From positions 186,001 through 250,000 of the forward strand of contig CAVQRC010000026.1 of NCBI GenBank assembly GCA_963715045.1: a DNA stretch of 64,000 bases, read 5' to 3'. The DNA is from CAVQRC01 sp963715045 (lineage in GTDB: Bacteria > Planctomycetota > Planctomycetia > Pirellulales > Lacipirellulaceae). Position numbers and translations under genes: made by a program. The stretch's first letter is position 1, and every line of letters starts with the position of its first letter. This document shows positions 9,070 through 17,663 of this stretch, one piece after another. The notes under the pieces were generated by a model. That model saw only the letters and a list, made by a program, of their open reading frames with translations. It did not search any database and had not been told where the DNA came from.

Positions 9070-10294
9070 TTATAGAGGAATCAGGCCGGTCCCGGGAGAC
9101 GATCCGGGCGAAAAAAGGGCGTCTTTTTGTCGTCGCAAGTCTTTATAAACAGAGAGGATACGCTCTGCGGCCAAGTCGACCTCGGCAGCGGTCGTATCGG
9201 CTCCGAGACTGAACCGGAGAGAACTGCCGACAACGGCCTCGGAAAGTCCCATCGCGACAATGGCGGGCGAGGGCTCCGAGGAGCCGCTGGCACATGCCGA
9301 ACCGGTCGCGCAGGCCACGCCGGCGAGGTCCAAAGCCATCGCCGCTGCCTGACGATCGATGCCGGGCAAGGCAATGTTCGACGTGTGCGGAAGTCTCGCG
9401 GCGGCCTGTCCGAGCACGACGGTTTCCGGTAGTTCGCGGCAGAATCAAGGCCTCGAACCGCTCGCGGAGGCGCGTCATCCGTTCCACCCGTTCATGGGCT
9501 TCGCGGCGCCACGCGGCGAGGGCCGTGTGCATCGCGGCGGCTAGCGCGACCGATTCGGTACCCGGGCGGAAGCCGCCTTGCTGGAAGCCCCCCTGCATCA
9601 GAGGAGACAGGACGACACCGTGACGGACGAGAATCGCCCCGATTCCCCGCGGGCCGTGAAACTTGTGGGCGGTCAAACTGAGCGTGGAGACAGAAAGATC
9701 GCGAAAACTGAGCGGAATCTTCCCGACGGCCTGGACTGCGTCGCAATGCAGGGGAACGCCGAACTGCTGGCAGCGGCGGGCAATTTCCTTAATCGGTTGA
9801 ATCACGCCGGTTTCGTTATTGGCCAGCATCACGGCGACCATGGCCGCCGTTTCGAGAAGCGGTTCCGTAAAGGCGTCCTGATCGACGACGCCATTTTCAT
9901 CGACCCCGATTCGGTGGATCGAGCGGCCCCGTTTCCGCCACGATTCGGCTGCATCCAAGACGCTGGGATGCTCAATCGCCGACACCACAAGGGAGCCGTC
10001 TGCACGGCCAAATCGCGGTTGCTGGAGGGCGAATCCGTGGATCGCGATGTTGTTCGCTTCGGTTCCGCCGCTCGTGAAGATCAGGCGATCACGATCCGGA
10101 CCATTCGGAACGGCGCCCAGGATTTCGCAGATTCCCTCCCGCGCTTCTTCGAGTCTTCGGCGTGCCCGGCGGCCCGCAGCGTGTTGGCTGGCAGGATTCG
10201 CGTATCCGTCCTGAAGGCACGCCAACAGCGTGTCGACGACTTCCGGCAAGATTCGCGAGGTCGCATTGTTGTCGAGATAGATCGATTGCATCAC
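9070..10294 (-). CDS. Cysteine desulfurase (NifS/IscS-like), interrupted by a frameshift
   Basis: PLP enzyme that converts cysteine to alanine plus enzyme-bound persulfide for Fe-S cluster or tRNA thiolation. The first frame gives the N-terminal three quarters: YLDNNATS, FTSGGTEANN, the LANNETGV loop, and the PLP-binding Lys in SLTAHKFHGPRGIG. Near 9430-9437 the frame breaks, and the end (GQAAARLPHTSNIALPGID, then the cysteine loop ATGSACASGS) is in another frame down to 9070. Dropping one base joins them into about 407 residues, the normal family length. Without the repair the active-site Cys would be lost. The C-terminal end lies 54 bases upstream of dnaA; no scaffold (IscU) gene is next to it. 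Confidence 0.85.
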
Positions 10295-10590
10295 CAGGGA
10301 TTATAGGACCGATCGCGATAGAAGGGGCCCGTTGCGGGGGTTGCCGTTCGGTGCGTCGATGTCTCCGTATCGCCGCCCTTGGGGTGCCGGAATGGGCCTG
10401 TTGGTGTCGCGGAGGTCGGCCGGCTCTGGATGACAGTGACTCCGGACTAATCAAATCGGCAGCGAAATGCTTCACGAGGCCGAACGTTCCTGCACCCCGC
10501 CTTTCGGGGGGAGCGCAACTGCGGTTGCTTGATTCTCTCGGTGCGGGCTATGATCCGCAGCCGTACACCCGACCTCAAGGATGTCCGATC
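10295..10590. other. Divergent intergenic region, nothing specific seen
   Basis: This 296-base region separates the desulfurase (minus) from the hypothetical gene at 10591 (plus) and should hold both promoters. I see a short GC-rich inverted stretch around 10497-10512 but no convincing promoter pair or RNA gene. Open frames crossing it are shadows or extensions. Confidence 0.5.
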
Positions 10591-11232
10591 ATGTCTTCCA
10601 TCATGGTGTTCTGCCGTGCGATGGTGATGCTGGCATGCCTGTTGGCGATTCCCTTGGCGGCCCTGTTTTACGGAGATTTGCCCGAAGGTTTCCGCCGGGC
10701 GGTCAGCCGTGGACGGTCGTTTCTGGCGGATCGACTGGCTGACGACGTGGGCGTGTCCGAGTCGGCCCCTCCGTTGCCGAGTATCTCGATCGAAGCGTCG
10801 CCATCGAAGCTCGAACGGCTCCCCGATGTGGCTCGACCGGCAGCGGCCGAACCTGTCGAGTTCTCTCGCGAGAGTCCTCCGTCGACGGTCGTCGAACCAG
10901 AGCCGTGGAGCCCGCCACCCACCTCTGATACCGCGTGGAGCGGTGAATCCGTAGCGGTGAAACAAGCACGATTTGAAGAGCAAGCGACGCCCAAGCTCCC
11001 GCCGTTTGACTCCGCCGCGGATGTCGCCGAGCAACTCCAGACGCTCGGTGCGGTCGACTACATGCTTGAACGGTGGGGCAACGACAGCCTGCTCTACCGC
11101 TTCCATTGCAAGATGCCGATCGCCGGCAGCACCCACGTGTGCCGCCACTTCGAAGCTTTCGATGCGAGTCCGACCGTTGCCGTGGCAGAAGTTGTGCTGG
11201 CCGTGAAGGCCTGGCAGCAACAGCGGCAGTAA
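10591..11232 (+). CDS. Hypothetical membrane-anchored protein
   Basis: 213 residues from ATG at 10591 with an AAGGA-type ribosome site about 10 bases upstream; an upstream extension of the frame lacks coding character. An N-terminal membrane segment (about residues 5-28, LACLLAIPLAALFYG) is followed by a Pro/Ser/Glu-rich low-complexity linker (45-125) and a compact C-terminal domain (about 140-213) with AVDYMLERWGND, LYRFHCKMPI, VCRHFEAF and a final VLAVKAWQQQ. The C-terminal block has a conserved look (Tyr-Arg-Phe, Cys, His-Phe-Glu), but I do not recognise the family. It probably faces the periplasm. Partner genes are not evident; scpB follows 144 bases later. Confidence 0.65.
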   Translation: MSSIMVFCRAMVMLACLLAIPLAALFYGDLPEGFRRAVSRGRSFLADRLADDVGVSESAPPLPSISIEASPSKLERLPDVARPAAAEPVEFSRESPPSTVVEPEPWSPPPTSDTAWSGESVAVKQARFEEQATPKLPPFDSAADVAEQLQTLGAVDYMLERWGNDSLLYRFHCKMPIAGSTHVCRHFEAFDASPTVAVAEVVLAVKAWQQQRQ

Positions 11233-11376
11233 GAAGCAGTAAGAACCTGTCCATTAACCTCTATGTGCGTGTCCCACGGCCGCGGAATCTGGTAGCTGGA
11301 GCTGGTTTTCGAATCGGCTCGAAACGTCCCTTCGCTCGCTAAAAGCCCTCGATCTTCGACGCGCATCGAGGCAGAA

Positions 11377-12129
11377 ATGTCTCGGGTCTGCCAGGGTGTC
11401 ATGCCGCGAAGTCTCTCCGAAAACTCGAGCGGCCCGTTCCTCGGCGACCACTTGGAAAGCCCGGCCGTGATCGTCCGCCGCCCGTGGCGGCGATTCGCTC
11501 GTCCGCGGGTGACAGCGGTTGAAAGCGGACTGGTCGCCGCCCGATCCTCCGAGGTTCAGGCGGAGACACAAGTCGCCCGACGTGCACGGCTCGAGGCCGT
11601 GCTGCTCCTCGCCCGGGAACCGCTCTCGGTGCGAAAACTCGCCAAGCTGGCCAACCTCACCGACGGCACGGAAGCCCGCACGCTGCTCGGCGAAATCCGC
11701 CATCTCTACCAGTTACGAAGCTCGGCGTTTCAGGTCGAGGAAGTTGCTGGGGGGTTTCAGCTGCTCACCCGCCCGCAACTTGCCTCCTGGCTGCGGCGAC
11801 TAAACGGAGTCCCCGAGCAGGTACGACTCTCGACCCCCGCACTCGAAACCCTGGCGGTAGTGGCCTACCGGCAGCCGGTTCTGCGCGCTGACATCGAGGC
11901 AATTCGAGGCGTCGGTTGCGGGGAGATACTTAGACAGTTGATGGAAAGGGACTTATTGCGTATCGTCGGTCGTTCCGATGAACTTGGCAGACCGTTTTTG
12001 TACGGAACCACCGCAAGATTTCTGAGAGTTTTCGGACTCAAAACAATCAACGAACTCCCTTTAGTCGCGCGATTAAGAGACCCGTCTGCCGCAGTACCTG
12101 ATGGCGATCACGGGACGCAGGACGACTGA
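11377..12129 (+). CDS. scpB: SMC-ScpA complex subunit ScpB
   Basis: 250 residues. ScpB is a kleisin-associated winged-helix protein of the SMC-ScpAB condensin that organises and segregates the chromosome. The family core starts near residue 65: RLEAVLLLAREPLSVRKLA, and FQVEEVAGGFQLLTRPQ. The signature second winged helix is TPALETLAVVAYRQPVLRA with IEAIRGVG, then LLRIVGRSDELGRPFLYGT and FLRVFGLKTINELP. The 60-residue N-terminal extension is not typical of the family and may be non-native if a later start is used. scpA is not adjacent. Confidence 0.9.
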   Translation: MSRVCQGVMPRSLSENSSGPFLGDHLESPAVIVRRPWRRFARPRVTAVESGLVAARSSEVQAETQVARRARLEAVLLLAREPLSVRKLAKLANLTDGTEARTLLGEIRHLYQLRSSAFQVEEVAGGFQLLTRPQLASWLRRLNGVPEQVRLSTPALETLAVVAYRQPVLRADIEAIRGVGCGEILRQLMERDLLRIVGRSDELGRPFLYGTTARFLRVFGLKTINELPLVARLRDPSAAVPDGDHGTQDD

Positions 12130-12220
12130 GTGTACCGGTTGCGGATCGACCTTGCGTTAATCCGCGGCGAACATTCACCGTCAACTTCGTGAGTGCCGAT
12201 CTCAGCAGGAGAATCCCGAC

Positions 12221-12582
12221 GTGGCCCAATTCACTCTGATCTGGTCGACCGGGGAATGGCTGAATTCCGAGCCGTTCTTCGACCGCCCTCTACCTCTGGC
12301 CAGCGCGGATCCTCAGGAGTACGAGTACGACGACGACTTCGACGACGACGTTGGACGACGACGACGACGACGTTGACGACGAGGACGAGGACGACGATGT
12401 GTTCGACGACGAGGACGACGGTGAAGATGAGTGGGAAGTCGTCGACGACGATGACGACGATGACGACTTGGACGATGACGATGACGAGGATGACGACGAC
12501 TGACGACGACTACGAAGATGATGACGACGACGACTGGGACGACGACGAGGATGAGTGGATCGACGAAGAAGAGTTCGATTGA
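12221..12582 (+). CDS. Small Asp-rich acidic protein, broken by two frameshifts
   Basis: GTG at 12221 has a good AGGAG at 12207-12211. The first 40 codons read as a normal protein (AQFTLIWSTGEWLNSEP, then FFDRPLPLASADP), after which GAC/GAT/GAG codons dominate. The frame is lost near 12347-12352, regained in a second frame of Asp codons, lost again near 12500 after a GAC run, and ends in a third frame with DEDEWIDEEEFD and TGA at 12580-12582. Removing one base at each site gives a continuous acidic protein of about 119 residues. Repetitive GAC tracts are prone to sequencing slips. Function is unknown; a charged tail of this type could bind cations or basic proteins, but that is speculation. 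Confidence 0.55.
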
Positions 12583-12681
12583 CCGAGCACAGGTTGCGGC
12601 TCGGTTTCACGTTCGGAAAGCAGTCGGCTAGCTGGAAGGTCGGAATCCTCGAAACGGTCCAACCGCCGCTGTCAGCCGCAT

Positions 12682-14109
12682 TCAGGCCGGCGGTTTCTTC
12701 CCGGGAATGGTTCTCTGCTGACGCGCAACTCGCGAGTCGTCGAATCGGCTCCCCATGCCGATCGCCAGCAGCACGGTTGCCAGGGCCGCGGCGGCGGTTG
12801 CTGGTTCTGGAACGCTGATCGTGCCGTCGGCGGCCAACCCTGCGAAGCCGTTCGGGGGCTCCGGCAACGCAGCGCCGAACTGGGTCTGCCAGATGAGGAA
12901 GTCATCCCCGTCGACCACTTGGTCGCCGTTGGCGTCCCCGGAGTCCGTGTCTCCACTTCCGCCAAAGTTGGCTTGCCAGATGAGAAAGTCGTTACCGTCG
13001 ACGCTGCCATCGTGATTGAAGTCCGAGCGGAATCGCCACCGCAGATCGGTGAATGACATGGGAGTCAGCTCGTCGCCATAGAGCCCCTGCTGGTCGACGT
13101 CGCCAGAGAGCACCAGTCCGTTGTCAAACGCCACGCTCACCGTGGCTGGGGGCTCGATGTCGATCCACGCGGACCCGTCGAGACGGGGCGTTGGCCCATC
13201 GACGTCGATCCCGAATCGGAACCAGTCCCCGGGCGCGAAGTCATCGGCCTCGAAGTTCAGCTGAATCCGCCCAAAACTCCCTGGGGTGGCCGGATCCTCC
13301 TCGAAGAATGCCACGGTCGGGCGGACCTCGATCCCCTCACTGAGTCCCGCGCGGTAGGTTCCATCGTCGGTCCCTGAGACGCCCGTTTCGTCGGTATCGA
13401 ACCACAGGCCGGAGGTCGCTGCATGCAAGTCAAGTTCGACAGCGACGATCGACGCATCGGGAAAGCCTCCGGGAAAGGGAGGTCCGTAATGAATGCCGAA
13501 GTAATTCGCTGCCCGCGCCGCTCCGCCATCGGGGGTGGATGTCGGAAACGTATCGGGTCCCTGCATGCTGAAGCGTACGATACCCCTCGGCAGCGGCGTA
13601 GGTCGGCGGACGTTGTCGAACAGACTGAACTCGATCTGCTCCCAGATTGCGTCGGGGCCCGCGAAATCATCGTTCATTTCAAAGAACTCGAACCGAAACG
13701 GATCGCCTGCCGCAACGGGCGTGTCGTTCAGGTCAAACGAAGAGCCTGAAAACTGCGTCGAATTCGAAAACGAGAAACCCTGACCGAGCATGAGGTCCGC
13801 GAACGATCCCGAGGGATCGTGCGTCACGCGGACGCTGAGGTCGCGTCCCCAGGACGGAAACGTCCCAGCCGAATTCGGATTTTCCGCGGGTGAAGCGACG
13901 CCCGTCCAGGTGATTTCGCCGAGATCGTAGGGTGCGCCCGCGGTGCTGACGACCTCGGCGATGTAGTTCGCGGCACCACCCTGGGGCCCGATACTGGGGA
14001 TGCCGGAGTCGAGGTTGGAAAGCGTGAATCTGTCCCGCTCAGTGGCTGAGACAACCGAGGTGCCAATCAGAAGTGCGACTGAAACGAGCTGGGACAGATG
14101 TTGCATCAT
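12682..14109 (-). CDS. Exported PEP-CTERM protein with paired EF-hand (dockerin-like) cassettes
   Basis: 475 residues. A signal peptide is visible (LSQLVSVALLIGTSVVSA, cleavage after about residue 22). Residues 25-350 form a beta-rich domain I do not recognise. Two calcium-binding cassettes follow: DFNHDGSVDGNDFLIWQANF (about 370) and DANGDQVVDGDDFLIWQTQF (about 398). The C-terminus has the sorting tripeptide PEP, a hydrophobic helix (ALATVLLAIGMG) and a basic end, the PEP-CTERM arrangement recognised by exosortase. It is expected to be exported and processed at the surface. Similar cassettes occur in three other proteins of this window. The exosortase gene is not in the window. Confidence 0.85.
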   Translation of the reverse strand: MMQHLSQLVSVALLIGTSVVSATERDRFTLSNLDSGIPSIGPQGGAANYIAEVVSTAGAPYDLGEITWTGVASPAENPNSAGTFPSWGRDLSVRVTHDPSGSFADLMLGQGFSFSNSTQFSGSSFDLNDTPVAAGDPFRFEFFEMNDDFAGPDAIWEQIEFSLFDNVRRPTPLPRGIVRFSMQGPDTFPTSTPDGGAARAANYFGIHYGPPFPGGFPDASIVAVELDLHAATSGLWFDTDETGVSGTDDGTYRAGLSEGIEVRPTVAFFEEDPATPGSFGRIQLNFEADDFAPGDWFRFGIDVDGPTPRLDGSAWIDIEPPATVSVAFDNGLVLSGDVDQQGLYGDELTPMSFTDLRWRFRSDFNHDGSVDGNDFLIWQANFGGSGDTDSGDANGDQVVDGDDFLIWQTQFGAALPEPPNGFAGLAADGTISVPEPATAAAALATVLLAIGMGSRFDDSRVARQQRTIPGKKPPA

Positions 14110-14346
14110 GGGGATCTACGTTGGGGGATCTACTGGTCGACGAGTGGTTCGGCTGGGGGGCGCAAAAACGAAGCCGCACTCGATCCCTGATCGATGTACG
14201 GCCCGGCTTGAATCGTGATGGTTGGAATCGAACCCTTGCCCTGAGCGTCCAATATAGCCGGATCGGCAGGGCCCCGTCGACAAAATTGCCGCTGGAGCGG
14301 CGGAGCCGGGCTGCTGCAGAGTCGGCAGACCATCCAATCGTCAGGG

Positions 14347-15624
14347 TCAGTCTTCGAGACGAAACAACCGTTTCAGGGCCTCGAGCAGTCCATCGGGTGT
14401 GCCCTGGCGGGCCTCTCCTCGGAGCGACTCGAGCGGCGTGTGCAGAAGTTTATTGATAAGTCGATCGAATGCCCGGCGTATTTCCTCCTGCTTGTCGGGT
14501 TCGAGCGGTCCGAGCTTATTGAGCAGGCGAATGAGTTCGGCTTGTTTTGGTTCTTCCCATCTTCGTCGCAAGCGGTTGATCGTGGGGGTCGAGAGGCGAT
14601 GATAGGCATCCGTCATGAAGCGATCGGCTTCCTCGCGGATGATTCCCTCCACGGCCGGGAGTTCCCGGTGACGTTTCGAAAGATTCTTCTGGCACGCCGC
14701 GGCGAGATCATCGATCGAATAGAGATAGACGCCCAGTTCGTCACCGATTTCCGCTTCGATGTCGTTCGGCACGGCCAAGTCCAGCACGAATAGCGTGCGT
14801 TGCTGCCGCTTGGGCGTGACCCGCTCATGGAACTCCCGGGTCCGAATGACCGGTTCGTGTGCACTGGTGGCCGAAACGACGACGTCGGCTCGGGCCAGTA
14901 GCGGATAGAGCTCGGACCAGTCGGCGGTCTGTGCGGACCAGCGTTGGGCAAGCTCTTCTGCCCGCTTCCTGCTGCGGTTGACGACGGTAATCTCGCGGAC
15001 CCCGCGGGCGGCGAGGTGGTGCAAGGTCTCTTCCGCCATTTCACCGGCTCCGACAACCAGCACATGCTTGTTGTCGAAACGGTCGAAAATCCCAGCGGCG
15101 AAATCGGCGATTGCGACGCTGGGAATACTCACTCGCCGCTGATGCAGTTTCGTTTCGCTGGCGACCCTGCGGGCAGTGCGAAGGGCGGCCTGAAAGATGC
15201 CGTGCGTGACTGGCCCCGTGGTGCCATGCTGCTCGGCCAGTTCGTAAGCCTGTTTGACTTGCGAGACAATCTGCGTTTCGCCGACGACCATGCTGTCGAG
15301 GCTCGAAGTGACCGTAAACAAGTGCCGAACGACGTGGCTGTCTTCGATGCCGCGGACGATTTCCGACACGATGGTCGGCGAGACATCACGGCATTCGGCG
15401 AGAAACTCGGCAGCGGCGAGAGTCTCCGGTACGCGGGCTGCCGAGGGTGCGGCCGTGTAGAGTTCGACGCGATTGCAGGTTGAAAGCAATACGGCTTCGG
15501 CGTGGGGAAACCTCTGCCGCCACACCGAGAGAGCGTGCGAGGCCTCGGAGCGGTTGAACGATAAGGGTCCCCGCTGCTCGATCAGTGCGGACCTGTGATT
15601 GCAGCCAACCATGCGGAGCTTCAT
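14347..15624 (-). CDS. hemA: Glutamyl-tRNA reductase
   Basis: 425 residues, NADPH-dependent reduction of glutamyl-tRNA to glutamate-1-semialdehyde, first committed step of C5-pathway tetrapyrrole synthesis. Signatures: N-terminal GCNHRSALIEQRG, catalytic Cys in LSTCNRVELY (about residue 50), SSLDSMVVGETQIVSQVK (about 100), Rossmann motif VLVVGAGEMAEET (about 185), SATSAHEPVI, and a C-terminal dimerisation helix. Start ATG at 15624 overlaps the stop of the upstream CcsA/HemX-like gene by four bases, so the two are translationally coupled. A longer upstream frame exists but reads antisense-type sequence of the overlapping gene. Confidence 0.96.
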   Translation of the reverse strand: MKLRMVGCNHRSALIEQRGPLSFNRSEASHALSVWRQRFPHAEAVLLSTCNRVELYTAAPSAARVPETLAAAEFLAECRDVSPTIVSEIVRGIEDSHVVRHLFTVTSSLDSMVVGETQIVSQVKQAYELAEQHGTTGPVTHGIFQAALRTARRVASETKLHQRRVSIPSVAIADFAAGIFDRFDNKHVLVVGAGEMAEETLHHLAARGVREITVVNRSRKRAEELAQRWSAQTADWSELYPLLARADVVVSATSAHEPVIRTREFHERVTPKRQQRTLFVLDLAVPNDIEAEIGDELGVYLYSIDDLAAACQKNLSKRHRELPAVEGIIREEADRFMTDAYHRLSTPTINRLRRRWEEPKQAELIRLLNKLGPLEPDKQEEIRRAFDRLINKLLHTPLESLRGEARQGTPDGLLEALKRLFRLED

Positions 15625-16556
15625 CGCGGCCGATCCGTACCCGGCGGGCGAACGGGGATCCGAATCCGTGGCTGAGAGTCGGCGACCGCCGCAGCCAATC
15701 CGGTGGCCGCTGAGGCGCTGCGGGATCCGCCTGCGACGTGCCCGGTCTGTAGACCGAACAGCGAGAAGAACGTCAGGCACAGAAAGACAAAGGCCGCCAC
15801 CGTCAGGTAGGCGACTTTGCGACCGCGGCGGGCGGCCGGGTAGCTGGCCCGAAGGATTTCCGCCAGGACCAGCCACAGCATCATCGCACCGAGGCTGATG
15901 ACGACCGGATCGGACCAGGGAAGGTCCGCACCGAGGGTGCCGATCTTGATTTGCCGCAGCACGATTCCACTGGCAAACCCTACGGTGATGAAGATCGTCG
16001 ACACGGCGAGGGCCTGGCTGTTGACCCGTTCCAGCCACTCCAGACTGGGCAGGCGAAAGCCCCGTGTCGGTAGCATCTTCCGCTTCAGCCGCCAGGAGTG
16101 GATCAGGTACATGATTCCCGCCACGAAGCCGACCATCACCGCGACCGTTCCCAGCAGCAGGAAGGTTCCGTGCACGTTTCCCCAGAACCGCGAAGCCCGG
16201 ACGGTGCTGAATCGCTGTTGGCCGGCGAGTTCACCGACTCCGATGAGTGTCAGAATCGAGGGAACGAGGAACAAGCCGATCGCGGTACCGCGGTCGAAGA
16301 CCGTCTGAATGAGGTACAGGGCGGCGAGCAGCCAGGCAGCGACGAGACACCAATCCGCCGCATTGGAAAGCGGCCACGTGGAGAGTTCGACAGCGCGCGT
16401 GCCGAGATACCAGCTATGGGCGATCAGGCCCGCACCAATCGAGACCAGCAGGGCCACCCGGCGCGTGGCGCCGCGGATCTGCAAACCGATCACCTCAAGC
16501 GTCAGGGCGACGCCATAGCAGACCGCGAAGCAAATTACCTGGATCCCTTGTTGCAT
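15621..16556 (-). CDS. CcsA/HemX-like cytochrome c assembly membrane protein
   Basis: About 311 residues with roughly eight membrane helices (for example VICFAVCYGVALTLEVIG, CLVAAWLLAALYLI, LLLGTVAVMVGFVAGIMYLI, LAVSTIFITVGFASGIVL). The pattern and the W-G-N-V-H-G segment match the CcsA/CcmC/HemX group, which handle heme during cytochrome c maturation or act beside HemA. The direct coupling to hemA favours the HemX-type role. ATG at 16556 is preferred; a TTG at 16580 would overlap the sigma-54 activator stop by four bases. The C-terminal 30 residues are Ala/Pro/Arg-rich and not typical. Whether it binds heme cannot be settled here. Confidence 0.8.
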   Translation of the reverse strand: MQQGIQVICFAVCYGVALTLEVIGLQIRGATRRVALLVSIGAGLIAHSWYLGTRAVELSTWPLSNAADWCLVAAWLLAALYLIQTVFDRGTAIGLFLVPSILTLIGVGELAGQQRFSTVRASRFWGNVHGTFLLLGTVAVMVGFVAGIMYLIHSWRLKRKMLPTRGFRLPSLEWLERVNSQALAVSTIFITVGFASGIVLRQIKIGTLGADLPWSDPVVISLGAMMLWLVLAEILRASYPAARRGRKVAYLTVAAFVFLCLTFFSLFGLQTGHVAGGSRSASAATGLAAAVADSQPRIRIPVRPPGTDRPR

Positions 16557-16576
16557 CAAGTCAACATCCCGAACAC

Positions 16577-17647
16577 TCAACCTGGCTGGCCGTCGAGTCC
16601 ATAGTCCTTGATCTTCTTGTGCAGCGTGTTGCGGTTGATCCCCAGTCGGGCAGCCGCCTTGACCTGAACGTGGTCACAGGCGCTAAGCACCTGAGAGATC
16701 ACTTCCCGCTCCACGCGATTGACGACTTTGGCATGAATGTTGGTCTCGCCCGGATTGGCCGTCGCGATTCCCTGAACCACCAGTTCGCGGGCCAGCGAAT
16801 CGAGGTCGAAGGCGCGAATCCCGACTCTTCGCGGCGGCGACTTGCTGGTGACTTCAGCAGGAAGGAGTTCCAGCGAGAGTTCGTCGCCGTGCGCCATGAC
16901 AACTGCCCGCTCGACGTAATTCTGTAGCTCCCGGACGTTGCCTGGCCAGTGGTAATCCTGCATGGCCTGCATCGCCGCGGGATCGATATGCGTCACGTAG
17001 CGGTCATTCTCGACGTTATACGTCTCGAGAAAGTGGGTCACCAGCTCCGGGATGTCTTCGCGACGTTCGCGAAGCGGCGGCAGCTGGATCGGAACGACGT
17101 TGAGCCGCCAGTAAAGATCCTCGCGAAATCGCTCGGCTTCGACTTCCTCCAGTAGATCCCGGTTGCTGGCCGCAATCACCCGCGTGTCGACGCGTACCGT
17201 CTGCGTGTCGCCGACCCGCTCGAACTCCCCTTGCTGCAGCACGCGAAGCAGCTTGACCTGCAATTTCGGCGTGGTGGAATTGATCTCGTCCAGAAAGATC
17301 GTGCCGCTATGAGCGGCCTCGAATCGCCCCGTCCGATTGTCGATCGCGCCGGTGAAAGCACCGCGAACGTGACCGAACAATTCACTCTCCAGCAGACTCT
17401 CGCTGAGTGCTCCGCAATTGACGCGCACGAAAGGACGGCTCGCGCGTTGGCTCAGCTTGTGGATGGCGTTGGCGATCACTTCTTTGCCAGTTCCTGTCTC
17501 TCCCAGGAGCAGGACCGACGCCTTGGAAGGCGCTACCTTCCGGGTGATGCGATACACTTCGCCCATCGCCGCACTCAGCCCGATCACGCCGGGTGGAGGC
17601 GGTGCCTGCAGCTCGCTGGAAGGACCGGAGCGGATCGGGTTCGTCAT
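16577..17647 (-). CDS. Sigma-54 interaction AAA+ activator without receiver domain
   Basis: About 356 residues from ATG at 17647 (MTNPIRSG); a TTG at 17680 would overlap the upstream gene. The AAA+ domain spans about residues 20-250: Walker A GETGTGKE, the sigma-54 contact loop GAFTGA, Walker B GTIFLDEI, arginine-finger region RFREDLYWRLNVVPI, and WPGNVRELQNYVERA. A Fis-type helix-turn-helix ends the protein (AAARLGINRNTLHKKIKDYG). There is no N-terminal receiver, GAF or PAS sensor, so control must come from expression or a partner protein. It lies between an exported pseudo-receiver protein (16 bases upstream) and the CcsA/HemX-like gene. Target promoters are unknown. Confidence 0.9.
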   Translation of the reverse strand: MTNPIRSGPSSELQAPPPPGVIGLSAAMGEVYRITRKVAPSKASVLLLGETGTGKEVIANAIHKLSQRASRPFVRVNCGALSESLLESELFGHVRGAFTGAIDNRTGRFEAAHSGTIFLDEINSTTPKLQVKLLRVLQQGEFERVGDTQTVRVDTRVIAASNRDLLEEVEAERFREDLYWRLNVVPIQLPPLRERREDIPELVTHFLETYNVENDRYVTHIDPAAMQAMQDYHWPGNVRELQNYVERAVVMAHGDELSLELLPAEVTSKSPPRRVGIRAFDLDSLARELVVQGIATANPGETNIHAKVVNRVEREVISQVLSACDHVQVKAAARLGINRNTLHKKIKDYGLDGQPG

Positions 17648-17663
17648 TCGACTGGATCGGCTG

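Noticed and set aside
12290..12610. Poly-Ser minus-strand open frame
   Set aside because: It is the antisense of the GAC/GAT repeats of the Asp-rich gene.
14215..14240. TTCGATT-like T-loop on the minus strand, possible tRNA
   Set aside because: The arms beside the loop do not pair beyond two bases and no acceptor or anticodon stem could be built.
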